The notes under the pieces: generated by a model
Database searches by the model: none
What the model was told of the DNA's origin: nothing
What the model saw: only the letters and a program-made list of their open reading frames with translations
Shown: piece by piece, positions 17,499-27,972 of the stretch
Numbering within the stretch: the first letter of the stretch is position 1
How the letters are laid out: each line of letters begins with the position of its first letter
Source of the DNA: Aquimarina longa SW024
GTDB lineage: Bacteria > Bacteroidota > Bacteroidia > Flavobacteriales > Flavobacteriaceae
Direction: 5' to 3'
DNA length: 64,000 bases
NCBI RefSeq assembly: GCF_001401755.1
Contig: NZ_KQ474099.1
Location: 491,692-555,691 of the forward strand
Made by a program: the position numbers and the translations under genes

Positions 17499-19568
17499 AT
17501 GAGCACAACGGGAAGATATACCATTACAGCAGCCTTACCATACACTAATGGACCAATACATATTGGTCATCTAGCAGGAGTCTATGTACCCGCAGATATT
17601 TATTCTAGATACCTTAGAATGACCGGCAATGATGTTGCCTTTATTTGTGGTAGTGATGAACATGGTGCTGCAATCCCTATGCGTGCAAAAAAAGAAGGAG
17701 TTTCTCCGCAAGTCATTATTGACAAATACCATCAAATCATAAAACAATCTTTTCATGATTTTGGAATTTCATTTGATAATTATTCAAGGACCTCTGCCGC
17801 TGTACATCATGAAACAGCTTCTGATTTTTTTAAAAAATTATATAATGATGGTAAATTTATAGAAGAAACATCAGAACAATTATATGATCCCGAAGCAGAA
17901 CAGTTTTTGGCAGATCGATTTGTAATAGGTACTTGCCCTAAATGTGGTCATGAAGAAGCCTATGGAGATCAATGTGAAAAATGTGGGAGTTCACTTAATG
18001 CTACTGATTTAATTAATCCAAAATCTACAATTTCTGGATCAGAACCAATATTAAAACAAACTAAACATTGGTTTTTACCACTAGATCAATACGAAGATTT
18101 CTTAAAAGAATGGGTTTTGGTTGGTCATAAAAAAGACTGGAAAACGAATGTCTACGGGCAAATAAAATCATGGATAGATGATGGATTACGTCCTCGTGCA
18201 GTAACACGTGATTTAGACTGGGGAATCCCTGTGCCTGTTGCAGGTGCAGAAGGAAAAGTGTTATACGTATGGTTTGATGCTCCTATAGGGTACATCTCCT
18301 CTACCAAAGAGTGGGCAGAAAGAGAAGGAAAAGACTGGGAACCTTACTGGAAAGATAAGAATACTAAATTAGTTCATTTCATTGGTAAAGATAATATTGT
18401 TTTTCACTGTATTATTTTTCCAAGTATGCTTAAAGCTGAAGGAAGTTATATCTTACCAGAGAATGTACCTGCTAATGAGTTTTTGAATCTTGAAGGTAAT
18501 AAACTATCTACTTCAAAAAACTGGGCAGTATGGCTACACGAATATCTCGAAGAATTCCCTGATAAACAAGACGTTCTTCGATATGCATTAACTGCAAATG
18601 CTCCCGAAACAAAAGACAATGATTTTACATGGAAAGATTTCCAAGCACGTAATAACAATGAGTTAGTTGCTATATTTGGTAATTTTATTAATCGAGTAAT
18701 TGTACTAACAAATAAATACTATAATGGTATCGTTCCTAGCCCAAGTACATTCTCTGAGATTGATCAAAAAGTACTAGCAGAACTTAAAGCATATCCAGCT
18801 GTTATAGCCAGTTCTATTGATCGATACCGATTTAGAGAAGCCAGTCAGGAATTATTAAATGTAGCTCGATTAGGAAATAAATACCTAGCAGACGAAGAAC
18901 CATGGAAATTGGTAAAAACTGATGAAGAACGCACCAAAACAATCATGTATGTTGCATTACAGATAGCCTCAGCTTTAGCTACGTTATCAGAACCTTTCTT
19001 ACCATTTACCAGTACTAAGCTAAAATCAATGCTAAATATTGGCCTAGAAGGAACTGTTGCTACAGAATGGAATGCTATCGCTACTACAGAAGTATTACTC
19101 CCTTCAAGTCATCAAATTGAAAAAGGAACACTTTTATTCTCTAAAATCGAAGATACAGAAATCCAAAAACAACTAGACAAACTAGAAGCTACTAAAAAAG
19201 CTAACGAAGCAGAGAACAAAGTAGTCGAACCACAAAAAGAAACTGCTACTTTTGAGGATTTCACGAAACTAGACATTCGTGTAGGAACAATCATCGAAGC
19301 TGAAAAAATGCCCAAAGCCAAAAAGCTTTTAGTTCTTAAAGTAAATACAGGAATCAATATCAGAACCATCGTTTCGGGTATTGCAGAACATTTTTCTCCT
19401 GAAGAAATTGTAGGCAAAAAAGTAACTGTTTTAGTCAATCTTGCTCCAAGAAAATTACGAGGAGTAGAGAGTGAAGGAATGATTTTGATGACTGAAACTC
19501 CTGAAGGGAAATTGGTGTTTTTAAATCCTGATGAGGATAATGTGAGTCCTGGAGCTATTGTTAGTTAG
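17499..19568 (+). CDS. metG: methionine-tRNA ligase
   Basis: A 689-aa class I synthetase that charges tRNA-Met. The HIGH motif is at 21-24 (PIHIGHLAG), the KMSKS loop is KLSTSKN, and a zinc-binding connective peptide shows CPKCGH and CEKCGSS. The C-terminal 110 residues are the Trbp111-like tRNA-binding domain ([14 protein letters not shown]). The length and layout match dimeric MetRS of Bacteroidota. The next gene starts 8 nt later. Confidence 0.97.
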   Translation: MSTTGRYTITAALPYTNGPIHIGHLAGVYVPADIYSRYLRMTGNDVAFICGSDEHGAAIPMRAKKEGVSPQVIIDKYHQIIKQSFHDFGISFDNYSRTSAAVHHETASDFFKKLYNDGKFIEETSEQLYDPEAEQFLADRFVIGTCPKCGHEEAYGDQCEKCGSSLNATDLINPKSTISGSEPILKQTKHWFLPLDQYEDFLKEWVLVGHKKDWKTNVYGQIKSWIDDGLRPRAVTRDLDWGIPVPVAGAEGKVLYVWFDAPIGYISSTKEWAEREGKDWEPYWKDKNTKLVHFIGKDNIVFHCIIFPSMLKAEGSYILPENVPANEFLNLEGNKLSTSKNWAVWLHEYLEEFPDKQDVLRYALTANAPETKDNDFTWKDFQARNNNELVAIFGNFINRVIVLTNKYYNGIVPSPSTFSEIDQKVLAELKAYPAVIASSIDRYRFREASQELLNVARLGNKYLADEEPWKLVKTDEERTKTIMYVALQIASALATLSEPFLPFTSTKLKSMLNIGLEGTVATEWNAIATTEVLLPSSHQIEKGTLLFSKIEDTEIQKQLDKLEATKKANEAENKVVEPQKETATFEDFTKLDIRVGTIIEAEKMPKAKKLLVLKVNTGINIRTIVSGIAEHFSPEEIVGKKVTVLVNLAPRKLRGVESEGMILMTETPEGKLVFLNPDEDNVSPGAIVS

Positions 19569-19575
19569 ATAATTT

Positions 19576-20478
19576 ATGCTAAAAATAGCATATCATCCAA
19601 TCTATACACATCCTTTACCTGAGGGGCACCGATTCCCTATGATTAAATATGAGTTGTTACCTAAACAATTACTATACGAAGGTACTTGTATAGAAGAAAA
19701 TTTTTTTAAGCCTGAAATCCCAGATACAGGCCCCATTCTGGCAACACATACAGAAGCATATTATAATAGTCTTAAGAAACTATCATTAGACCCCAAATCA
19801 GCAAGAAAAATTGGTTTTCCTTTATCTAAAGAGCTTATCAATCGAGAAGTAATTATTACAGACGGTACAATTAAAGCATCAGAATATGCTCTTACATATG
19901 GTCTTGCTATGAATATTGCTGGTGGCACACACCATGCATATAGTGATCGTGGTGAGGCTTTTTGCCTATTAAATGATCAAGCTATCGGAGCCCGCTATCT
20001 TATACAAAAAAGACTTGCAAAAAAAATATTGATCGTAGATCTCGATGTACATCAAGGTAACGGAACTGCAAAAATATTTGAAAACGATACTACTGTATTT
20101 ACCTTCTCCATACATGGTGCAAATAATTACCCTTTTAAAAAAGAAAAATCAGACCTCGATATTGCGCTACCTAACCAAACAAATGATCAGCAATATCTGA
20201 ATACTTTAAAAGAAATACTACCTAAACTCATACAAAAACAAAAACCAGACTTTATCTATTACCTATCTGGTGTAGATATTCTTGCTACAGATAAATTAGG
20301 AAAACTAGGTTGTACTTTAGCAGGTTGTAAAGAACGAGATCGATTTGTGCTCCAGATTTGCAAAGATCTCAGTATCCCTATAATGTGCGCTATGGGAGGA
20401 GGATATTCTCCTGATATCAAAACTATTATAGAGGCACATGCCAATACCTTCAGGGTTGCTCAGGATATTTTCTTTTAA
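19576..20478 (+). CDS. histone deacetylase superfamily protein
   Basis: A 300-aa zinc hydrolase of the class II deacetylase/acetylpolyamine amidohydrolase type. Motifs are GGTHHAYSDRGEAFC (catalytic His pair), VDLDVHQGNGT (zinc Asp and His) and a late MGGGYS with the active-site Tyr. The substrate is unknown; bacterial members deacetylate small molecules such as acetoin or polyamines. It lies 8 nt behind metG. Confidence 0.9.
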   Translation: MLKIAYHPIYTHPLPEGHRFPMIKYELLPKQLLYEGTCIEENFFKPEIPDTGPILATHTEAYYNSLKKLSLDPKSARKIGFPLSKELINREVIITDGTIKASEYALTYGLAMNIAGGTHHAYSDRGEAFCLLNDQAIGARYLIQKRLAKKILIVDLDVHQGNGTAKIFENDTTVFTFSIHGANNYPFKKEKSDLDIALPNQTNDQQYLNTLKEILPKLIQKQKPDFIYYLSGVDILATDKLGKLGCTLAGCKERDRFVLQICKDLSIPIMCAMGGGYSPDIKTIIEAHANTFRVAQDIFF

Positions 20479-20534
20479 CATATATTCATTTGTAAACGGA
20501 TATTTATTGTATATTCGATTAAACATCATTCTTA

Positions 20535-20882
20535 ATGCATAAAAAATGCCCCGTGTGTGCTACTAAAATTGTTGGTAGAGCAGATAAAAAATTCTGTAGT
20601 GATTACTGTCGTAATGCATATAACAATCAACTTAATAAAGATAGTAAAAACCTAATCCGTAATATTAATAACCTATTACGTAAAAATTATCGAATCCTCA
20701 CAGAATTAAATCCTAAAAACAAAATCAAAACTACTAGAACTAAACTAATTGCAAAAGGTTTTGATTTTCAGCATTTCACTAGTACTTATACCACCAAAAC
20801 AGGGAATACATATTATTTTATATATGATCAAGGATACCTACCTCTAGAGAATGATTTTTATGCGATTGTAAAAAGAGACTAA
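20535..20882 (+). CDS. small zinc-ribbon protein
   Basis: A 115-aa protein with an N-terminal zinc-binding motif CPVC...CSDYC (Cys-x2-Cys and Cys-x3-Cys with RADKKFCSDYCRNAYNN). The rest is helical, ending in a beta-rich stretch. Similar proteins are widespread and uncharacterised in flavobacteria. Nucleic-acid binding is likely but unproven. Confidence 0.8.
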   Translation: MHKKCPVCATKIVGRADKKFCSDYCRNAYNNQLNKDSKNLIRNINNLLRKNYRILTELNPKNKIKTTRTKLIAKGFDFQHFTSTYTTKTGNTYYFIYDQGYLPLENDFYAIVKRD

Positions 20883-21008
20883 TACATTTAATTTATTGTA
20901 AGAGATCATTCTTTTTTACTCCAATTTTCAGAATAAAAATCATTTCAGTTGATATTTTCATTTCATTGGAGAAATAGTAGTAAACCTTTCAATAAGAGAT
21001 TATAACTT

Positions 21009-21479
21009 TTATAATTCTCTCCAATGTTGGCTATTTAGTTTTAAAGCTGCTTTCATTACATCTTTTTGGCTGATTTGCCCTACAAGCTTACCATCTTCTA
21101 GAATAGGAAAACGTCTTCTCTTAGTTTCTAAAAACTTATTTGCAGCATCAAAAATATTAAGATTTCCATCAATTGTATCGACATCTCTGACCATAAATTT
21201 TTCCACTCTGGCATCATCTATAGGCATATTATAATAACGACTTTCATTTAACTGTTTAATACAATCTCCTTCTGATATAATCCCTAATAATTGATTATTT
21301 TCATTAACTACTGGTCCTCCTGATATTTTATGTTTTACTAAAGTTTCAATAACTTCCATTACAGATTGATTCGGAGTAAACGTGATCAAGTCCTTTGTCA
21401 TATAGTCAGCAACTTTTATTGGAGTTTTATCTTGCTTTTTTGTCTTGGAGCGCGCTCCTTGAAAACTAATTATTCCCAT
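21009..21479 (-). CDS. CBS-domain protein
   Basis: A 156-aa protein made of two CBS motifs (about 24-80 and 90-150: YMTKDLITFTPNQS and FMVRDVDTIDGN with a terminal LVGQISQKDVM). Such pairs bind adenine nucleotides and act as energy sensors. No effector domain is attached, so its partner is unknown. It is transcribed away from the M28 peptidase gene. Confidence 0.9.
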   Translation of the reverse strand: MGIISFQGARSKTKKQDKTPIKVADYMTKDLITFTPNQSVMEVIETLVKHKISGGPVVNENNQLLGIISEGDCIKQLNESRYYNMPIDDARVEKFMVRDVDTIDGNLNIFDAANKFLETKRRRFPILEDGKLVGQISQKDVMKAALKLNSQHWREL

Positions 21480-21508
21480 ATCTAGTGATTTAGTGAATCT
21501 TAAATATA

Positions 21509-21676
21509 ATGATTTTCAATAACTTAATCAAACCTGCTTTTGTCTTTTATATAATTAATAGTGTATTTTTATACCTTTTAACTATATTATTTTTTTCTCA
21601 AAAGAAAAAATCATGGTTTGTTATTCTTGGTAAGTATTTGTTATTTTTTGTAGCTTATTTCTTACCTTTAACCTAA
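21509..21676 (+). CDS. small two-helix membrane protein
   Basis: A 55-aa reading frame with two hydrophobic segments (FVFYIINSVFLYLLTILFF and WFVILGKYLLFFVAYFL) separated by a positively charged loop QKKKS. It starts 30 nt from the divergent CBS gene and ends 9 nt before the peptidase gene, in the same direction. The tight spacing and clean topology support a real gene, but there is no family match that I know. Confidence 0.5.
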   Translation: MIFNNLIKPAFVFYIINSVFLYLLTILFFSQKKKSWFVILGKYLLFFVAYFLPLT

Positions 21677-21685
21677 AACATACAA

Positions 21686-24082
21686 ATGCGAAAGTTCCCC
21701 TCATTACTTACGTTTCTCCTTATTAGTATCTCATTAGTATATACATTTTATAGTAGCAAGTCACAAAAAATAACAACTCTTGATACTCCAAAACAAGATT
21801 TTTCTACGCTACGAGCTTTAGAGCATGTAAAAAACATTTCCAAAGAATGTCATTACTTAGGTAGTTCTGCGCATAATGATGTGAGAATGTATATTTTTAA
21901 TGAATTAAAAAAAATGGGGTTATCCCCCGAAGTTCAAGAAGGATTCTCTGTTTCTAAACGAGGAACTATTAGTAAACCTAAAAATATTATTGCTAGGATT
22001 AAAGGTAGTGCCCCTACAAAATCACTGGTCTTACTATCGCATTATGATAGCTCCCCACATTCTTCTTATGGAGCTAGTGATGCAGGGAGTGGTGTTGCGA
22101 CTATTCTAGAAGGAATTAGAGCATATCTAACCACTAATATCGTTCCCAAAAATGATATTATTATATGTATTACCGATGGAGAAGAATTAGGTCTTAACGG
22201 TGCTGATTTATTTATCAAAAAACATCCTTGGGCAAAAAATATAGGACTTGCACTTAATTTTGAATCTAGAGGAAGTGGTGGAAACTCTTATATGCTTATA
22301 GAAACTAATGGCAAGAATGGAAAAATGATCAATGAATTTTCTAAAGCAGATGTATCTTACCCAGTTACCAATTCTTTAGCGTATAGTATTTACAAAATGC
22401 TTCCAAATGATACTGATCTGACCATTTTTAGAGAGCAAGGAGATATCGAAGGCTTTAACTTTGCATTTATAGATGATCATTTTGATTATCATACCGCAAA
22501 TGATATTTGGCAAAATTTAGATCTAAATACCTTACAACATCAAGGAAATTACCTAATGCCTCTTCTCTCTTATTTTTCTGAGGCTAATCTTACTACTCTA
22601 AAGTCTGATAAAGATTATATTTATTTTAATGCTCCTGTTTTTAATCTTATCAAATACCCTTTTAGTTGGATATATACTTTACTCATTATATCAATTATAG
22701 GATTTATAGGACTACTTATTTATGGAAGGTTTGCTTATCGAATACATCTTAAAGAAATTTTAATAGGATTTGTTGTATTTCTTTCATCTATGATACTTGC
22801 AGGAGGGTTAACCCTAGGAATATGGCAATTACTTACAGTTATATACCCACAGTATAATGAGATACAACATGGATTTACGTATAATGGCTATCATTACATA
22901 ACTGCTTTTGTGCTCTTATCAATCGCTATTTGTTTTAAGGTTTATGCCAGATCTAAGAAAAATAACACCCCAATTAATTTACTTATTGCTCCATTATGTA
23001 TCTGGTTACTCATTTGTACTATGGCAGCAGTATATCTCAAAGGAGCAAGTTACTTTATAATCATTGTATTATTCGGACTAGTATCGTTATTCATTCTAAT
23101 TAGACAGAAGAAACCTAATGCATTATTAATGGTTGCATTATCGCTTCCTGCAATTTTTATCTTATCCCCTTTTATAGCTTCTTTCCCAGTTGCTTTAGGT
23201 TTAAAAATTCTTTTTGTTTCTTCAGTTTTGTCTGTTTTATTATTTGGAGTTCTACTCCCTGTAGTTGGGTTCTATAAAAGAAAAAAAATACTAGGAAACC
23301 TTTTTATGATAGCTGCCGTAATAGCCCTAATCTCTGCTCACCTAAAATCTGATTTTACAGAAAAGCGACAAAAACCTAACAGCTTGATATATATCCTAGA
23401 TACTGATCAAAATAAAGCTGTTTGGGCTACCTATGATAAAATTCTTGACTCATGGAACAAAAACTACATCAACCCAAAAGAAAATATTGCTACAAGTTAT
23501 ACTCCCCATATACTACAAGGCAAATACAACACATCATTGACCTATATTAATCAAGCTCCTATAAAAAATATTTCATCGTCGAAATTAGATATTAGTAAAG
23601 ATACTATTATTGGAGATTTAAGACATGTCGATCTCTGCATTTCCCCATTACGAGATATACAAAAAATAGATTTATATACCGAAACACTCTTTAATTTTAA
23701 TGCATTAAAAGCTAATGGTGAGGTAGCTCTAGATTTTAAAGATTCTGATAAAAAAACATATAATGTATTCACCAAAAGAAGAAACCATAATCTACTCACA
23801 TATCATATCAATCAAAATCAACCGTTAGAATTACAAATGCAGTTTCATAAAGATTCATTACCTAAATTCATTTTATATGAATCTTCTTATGATTTATTAA
23901 AAAATGAGCATTTTTCTATTCCTGCAAGGGATAAAAATATGATACCTAAACCTTTTATTATCAATGATGCTATACTTATTAAAAAGAGTTTTGCCATAAA
24001 AAAGTATCAGGAAAAAACATTGGATACTCCAAACAAAATGAATGAAAAAACAGGGGTTAATGCCTCTAATATTATAAAGTAA
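21686..24082 (+). CDS. M28 family aminopeptidase with multi-helix membrane domain
   Basis: A 798-aa protein with a signal/anchor segment, an M28 zinc peptidase domain (about 40-300) and eight or nine membrane helices (about 330-560), then a C-terminal periplasmic domain. The co-catalytic zinc motifs are all present: LLSHYDSS, GASDAGSG, TDGEELGL, LNFESRGSGG and the late His in DYHTANDIW. The layout resembles vacuolar membrane proteases and their bacterial relatives, with the active site outside the cytoplasm. It probably works with the small gene just upstream. Confidence 0.93.
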   Translation: MRKFPSLLTFLLISISLVYTFYSSKSQKITTLDTPKQDFSTLRALEHVKNISKECHYLGSSAHNDVRMYIFNELKKMGLSPEVQEGFSVSKRGTISKPKNIIARIKGSAPTKSLVLLSHYDSSPHSSYGASDAGSGVATILEGIRAYLTTNIVPKNDIIICITDGEELGLNGADLFIKKHPWAKNIGLALNFESRGSGGNSYMLIETNGKNGKMINEFSKADVSYPVTNSLAYSIYKMLPNDTDLTIFREQGDIEGFNFAFIDDHFDYHTANDIWQNLDLNTLQHQGNYLMPLLSYFSEANLTTLKSDKDYIYFNAPVFNLIKYPFSWIYTLLIISIIGFIGLLIYGRFAYRIHLKEILIGFVVFLSSMILAGGLTLGIWQLLTVIYPQYNEIQHGFTYNGYHYITAFVLLSIAICFKVYARSKKNNTPINLLIAPLCIWLLICTMAAVYLKGASYFIIIVLFGLVSLFILIRQKKPNALLMVALSLPAIFILSPFIASFPVALGLKILFVSSVLSVLLFGVLLPVVGFYKRKKILGNLFMIAAVIALISAHLKSDFTEKRQKPNSLIYILDTDQNKAVWATYDKILDSWNKNYINPKENIATSYTPHILQGKYNTSLTYINQAPIKNISSSKLDISKDTIIGDLRHVDLCISPLRDIQKIDLYTETLFNFNALKANGEVALDFKDSDKKTYNVFTKRRNHNLLTYHINQNQPLELQMQFHKDSLPKFILYESSYDLLKNEHFSIPARDKNMIPKPFIINDAILIKKSFAIKKYQEKTLDTPNKMNEKTGVNASNIIK

Positions 24083-24538
24083 TATCTGAATACTTTACTT
24101 CATTTTTTAACTCTAAAAGATAAAAACTGCACAACTTTTATTAAAAGAATAATTACAATATTAATTAGTCAAATACCCCATTAATGGCTCAATATATAAA
24201 TGCTATAATAACCAGCGAATCCATCCCAAAAACCATTTTATCGATAGTCACTTTTAAAATAAAAACTGATTAAAATAAAAAACTCGAAGAAATTACCAGT
24301 ATTTATTTTTTTCATACATATTAATAGTTACATAGACTTTATATAAATAGAATATGTCTAAAAAACTATATAAATAAAATCATCATTTTACTTTATTATA
24401 AACTCTGGTAATAATAGGTATTCGACAAATTATACAAATGAATTAGACATTCATTTTTTTGTCTAAAAACTCAATAACTTTTTAGAATATCACAACTTAG
24501 TTTTACATCAAATATTTACTAACTAAAATTAAGTTTTA
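24083..24538. other. intergenic region of 456 bp
   Basis: Very AT-rich, with no gene or clear promoter seen. It presumably holds the control region of the cytolysin gene. Confidence 0.5.
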
Positions 24539-26182
24539 ATGAAAAAAAAAGTTTTTTATTATGGATTCCTCTTTTTAGGTCTTGTAGCCTGTCAACATGA
24601 GGAAGAATCAATTACTGAATATTCAGTAATAAATGACGGTAAATTAGACCGATCAGTAAATGCAAAAGCAGCTACTGATTGCTCTAATCACATATCCCAT
24701 ACGCAAGCCGATTCCGATTTCTTTTTAATTGATCGTAAAACAGATTTATTATGGCCAGGAAATATTGTAGGCTCACAAACAGTCAAAAGTGGTAGTCCAT
24801 CTTCAGTTCCTATTTATGGAAAAGATAGAAATCCAATAGAAATTAAAATAGATGTCGTATCAGGAACTTCAGTATCTACTAACCGCAAAATTAATGAGCC
24901 TACGCCAGGAAAAGTTCAAAATAATATGAACAAAATTTTGGAGGAGTACTATAAAAGTGGAGCAGGTCTCCCAGCTAATTTTGAAGTTTCAATATCACAA
25001 ATTTTTAATGAGGAACAATTACAACTTGCTATAAATGCAGGTTATGCAGGTCCCTCAGTCAGTGTTTCAGGCAAATTAGGAGTAGACTTTAACTCTAAAA
25101 AAACCAAATTTGCGGTAACTCTAAAACAACAATTTTTCACAATTTCTGTAGCTCCAAAAGAAGGGCTTTCTGGAAATAATGGATGGTTTACAAAAAGCGT
25201 AACTCCAGAGAGATTAAAACCATATATAACAGACTTTAAAGGAAATAATAGCAATTTAGGAAATAATCCATCTGCATATATTACTTCTGTTGATTATGGT
25301 AGACTATTTACAGTTATTTATGAATCTGATGATAAAGCAACAGATGTAGAGGCTTCATTAAAATTTGCTTACAATTCAGGAATAGTTTCAGCAGATGCAG
25401 AGGCTTCTGCCAAGTATAAAAAAGTAATGAAAAATACTAGTGTAAAAGTGAAACAATTAGGAGGAGTTCCTCAAGATGGTCTTACTGCTACTTTAGCTGC
25501 ATTTGCAAAAGATACAGATAAGATATTAGATTTTATAAAAAAAGACACAAGTCCTACTTTAGAAAACCCAGGATACCCTATTTCATACAAGGTCAATAGA
25601 GTTTCTGACAACAAAGTTTTCCAAGTATCTCAAAATATCTCATATACAGAAAAAAAGAGCTGTTCCTCTATAAGAATACAACCAGAATCTGTAGAAACGA
25701 GAGACCTAGCAGACCATGGCACTAGTGGAGCAGAATTATATGGTCGAATTACAGTTGATGAAAGTATACCTGGTAAAGGTGATTGGAGAAGGGTAAAGGA
25801 ATTAAATTGGGGATTTTTGAATAACCCACAAATACCTGTTGATCATTACCCTTTACACTCAACACCTAAACCAATACAAATTTTAAATGGTCAATTTATA
25901 GATGTAAATCTTCCTGAAAAACCAGGTTATAGATTTAGAATTACTGTAAAGACCTCAGAATGTGATGATAACTGTAATACTGATGTATTTAATCTTACAC
26001 GAGCAGTAACTTATGTGTTCGAGTATAATCCAATTACCCAAAAATGGGAAAATGAAATGGACAAACATATTACAGTTGGCAATAGTATTGATACGAAACG
26101 AAGAATATCAACTTGGCAATCTATGCCTGATAGAGGAGCAGGTGGAGCTGTTAAAGTTAATATCGCTTTACACCAATTCTAA
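24539..26182 (+). CDS. lipoprotein of the thiol-activated (cholesterol-dependent) cytolysin family
   Basis: A 547-aa pore-forming-toxin family protein. A lipobox LGLVAC places the lipid on Cys18. The body has the cytolysin core: the N-terminal LLWPGNIVGS stretch, the helix/strand region NEEQLQLAINAGY, and SAYITSVDYGRLFTVIYES followed by a second membrane-hairpin segment and the VKQLGG motif. The C-terminal part (about 380-547) is a separate beta domain that lacks the Trp-rich undecapeptide used by Gram-positive members to read cholesterol. It belongs with the CDC-like proteins of Gram-negative bacteria. The target membrane is unknown. Confidence 0.85.
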   Translation: MKKKVFYYGFLFLGLVACQHEEESITEYSVINDGKLDRSVNAKAATDCSNHISHTQADSDFFLIDRKTDLLWPGNIVGSQTVKSGSPSSVPIYGKDRNPIEIKIDVVSGTSVSTNRKINEPTPGKVQNNMNKILEEYYKSGAGLPANFEVSISQIFNEEQLQLAINAGYAGPSVSVSGKLGVDFNSKKTKFAVTLKQQFFTISVAPKEGLSGNNGWFTKSVTPERLKPYITDFKGNNSNLGNNPSAYITSVDYGRLFTVIYESDDKATDVEASLKFAYNSGIVSADAEASAKYKKVMKNTSVKVKQLGGVPQDGLTATLAAFAKDTDKILDFIKKDTSPTLENPGYPISYKVNRVSDNKVFQVSQNISYTEKKSCSSIRIQPESVETRDLADHGTSGAELYGRITVDESIPGKGDWRRVKELNWGFLNNPQIPVDHYPLHSTPKPIQILNGQFIDVNLPEKPGYRFRITVKTSECDDNCNTDVFNLTRAVTYVFEYNPITQKWENEMDKHITVGNSIDTKRRISTWQSMPDRGAGGAVKVNIALHQF

Positions 26183-26266
26183 AAACTATAATTATTACAA
26201 AATCATAATAAGAAAAATATAGTGATTTAATTGACTATTCATTAGATTATTATATTTCAAAAACTG

Positions 26267-26309
26267 AAAAGGAAGTACTAGTAAGTTATTACTTTACTTC
26301 CTTTTTTTT
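26267..26309 (+). terminator. terminator after the cytolysin gene
   Basis: AAAAGGAAGTA pairs with TACTTCCTTTT around a 17-nt loop and is followed by eight Ts. A near copy is at 26775-26812. Confidence 0.8.
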
Positions 26310-26407
26310 ATTACACTAAACTTTCAGCATATTAAAAATACATTAAAATTAGTTTAGTTTATTTACGCCTGATGTCTGCTAAACCAGATATTACATCCTA
26401 TAAGCTA

Positions 26408-26457
26408 TTAAAGTTAATATCGCTTTACACCAACTCTAAAAATCATAATTAATTATA
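26408..26457 (+). repeat. duplicated fragment of the cytolysin 3' end
   Basis: The 50 nt here align with 26151-26200, the last codons, stop and downstream bases of the cytolysin gene (shared TTAAAGTTAATATCGC). It is the only trace of a second copy, whose body has been deleted. Confidence 0.7.
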
Positions 26458-26473
26458 GTAAAAAAACATATTA

Positions 26474-26750
26474 TGAAAAAGTATTTATTATTATTCATTT
26501 TTTTAATTTCTACTCTTTTTTTTACAAGTTGTCAAAAGATAATGTAGATTTAGTACCTATATCAGAGAGTTCGTTTGATAATATTACTCAAAAAGTTTCA
26601 AAACCTCAGATAAGTGGTTTAGTTAAACGGGGGCTTTCAAAAGCTTTTATATCTGGATGAGATTTAGAAACATTTTATGCTAAATATGATAAAGGAAGTA
26701 GACCTAATCCATCTATATACTTAAAACAGGAGTATGTAAATAATCATTAG
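26474..26750 (+). pseudogene. broken small lipoprotein gene
   Basis: It begins ATG with a lipoprotein signal (LISTLFFTSC) but hits TAG after 24 codons. Reading continues sensibly in another frame (NVDLVPISESSFDNITQ...) until an in-frame TGA at about 26658, then onwards to TAG at 26748-26750. So it carries at least one frameshift and one stop. The intact protein cannot be identified. It lies inside the duplicated block behind the cytolysin gene. Confidence 0.7.
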
Positions 26751-26774
26751 ATTATTATATTTCAAAAACTAAAT

Positions 26775-26812
26775 AGGAAGTATTAGTAAGCTATTACTTT
26801 ACTTCCTTTTTT
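26775..26812 (+). terminator. second copy of the cytolysin terminator
   Basis: AGGAAGTA pairs with TACTTCCT, then T-rich sequence. The preceding ATTAGATTATTATATTTC block is also shared with 26242-26259, showing that the whole downstream region was duplicated. Confidence 0.75.
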
Positions 26813-27368
26813 ATTATCCCAAACTCCAACGTATTAAAAATAAATCAAAATTAATTTAGGTTTTTAATTATTCATCAAACAAGTTAATTTTTTTCTTTTT
26901 TTAGGATACTACAAAACCTATTTCAATCCTGTAGTATTAAAAAAAACTTATTTACTGAGTATTTATTTTATCAATTTATCATCTAAAAAAAAGAGTAATC
27001 GTAGACATCATAATTGATCGATTAAAGAATATTTATTAATTGGAGCATTCTAAACATAGAAATGTAACTAATTACTTCAACAATATATTTGTTACATTAA
27101 TAGCTTGCTTGCCGTCTTAATCTTTTATAAAACCAAATTTGTAGATTCAAAACAACTCTATTTAAATATGTAGTTATATCAAACCCGCGTTAAACTAAAG
27201 TTAATTCAAATCATCCTCATGATTAAACATCTATAATTAATAATTTTGTAAATATAAACCTATACTATAATAAAAGATTCATATTAATTAATAAAAAAAC
27301 TACACGATACTTTAATCAAAAAAAGTGATATAAAATTACCCCCCAACTCTTATTAAACCTAATTCCTT
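26813..27368. other. intergenic region of 556 bp
   Basis: No gene seen on either strand. It starts with diverged sequence duplicated from behind the first terminator and ends as the control region of the AraC-type gene. Confidence 0.5.
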
Positions 27369-27905
27369 ATGATTAATTTTCACCCAACAAATGATTTTTA
27401 TTTTCTTTACGCATACCTAAAAAGCATAATTCTAATTAGTTTTTTAGTCGTATTAGTCGTATTTGCAACAAAACATATTAGTTTAAAAAAAAAAACTAAT
27501 AAGAGAGAAGTTATCGATTCTAAACCTATACAACAACTACCTAATCTACATATAGTAATTGATAATTCTTTTGTAACAGAATTAAACGAGTTTATATATA
27601 AAAATGTGGATAATGAAAAACTTAATGTAGCATTTTTAGCTGATAATTTTTCAATGACTCAAAGAACTTTTTTAAGAAAAGTAAAAAAAGAAACAGGGTT
27701 AACAGTTGTATCATATTTAAAACATATTAGACTACAATATGCCTCTGATTTATTAATAAAATCAGATTATTCTATTACAGAGATCATGAATAAGGTAATG
27801 TATAATAATCTCTCTTATTTTTCTTCTGAATTTAAGAAAAAATACTCCGTTAGCCCTAGAAAATACCGAGAAAAATTCAGAAAATTTAACTGTGTACCCC
27901 TTTAA
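27369..27905 (+). CDS. membrane-anchored AraC-type regulator
   Basis: A 178-aa protein with one N-terminal membrane helix (about 17-35) and a C-terminal AraC DNA-binding domain with two helix-turn-helix units (LADNFSMTQRTFLRKVKKETG and ITEIMNKVMYNNLSYFSSEFKKKYSVSPRKYR). It has no ligand domain. The layout resembles the C-terminal end of membrane-bound hybrid regulators. It is the only regulator near the cytolysin gene, 1.2 kb away, so it is a candidate for controlling it. Confidence 0.85.
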   Translation: MINFHPTNDFYFLYAYLKSIILISFLVVLVVFATKHISLKKKTNKREVIDSKPIQQLPNLHIVIDNSFVTELNEFIYKNVDNEKLNVAFLADNFSMTQRTFLRKVKKETGLTVVSYLKHIRLQYASDLLIKSDYSITEIMNKVMYNNLSYFSSEFKKKYSVSPRKYREKFRKFNCVPL

Positions 27906-27972
27906 GTATCATATAATATTTATTATTAATTTTTATAACACTCATCCAAAAAAAAGATCTTTTCTATATATT

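Noticed and set aside
26474-26750. Intact small lipoprotein gene
   Set aside because: The frame is broken after 24 codons and again by an in-frame TGA, so it is recorded as a pseudogene.
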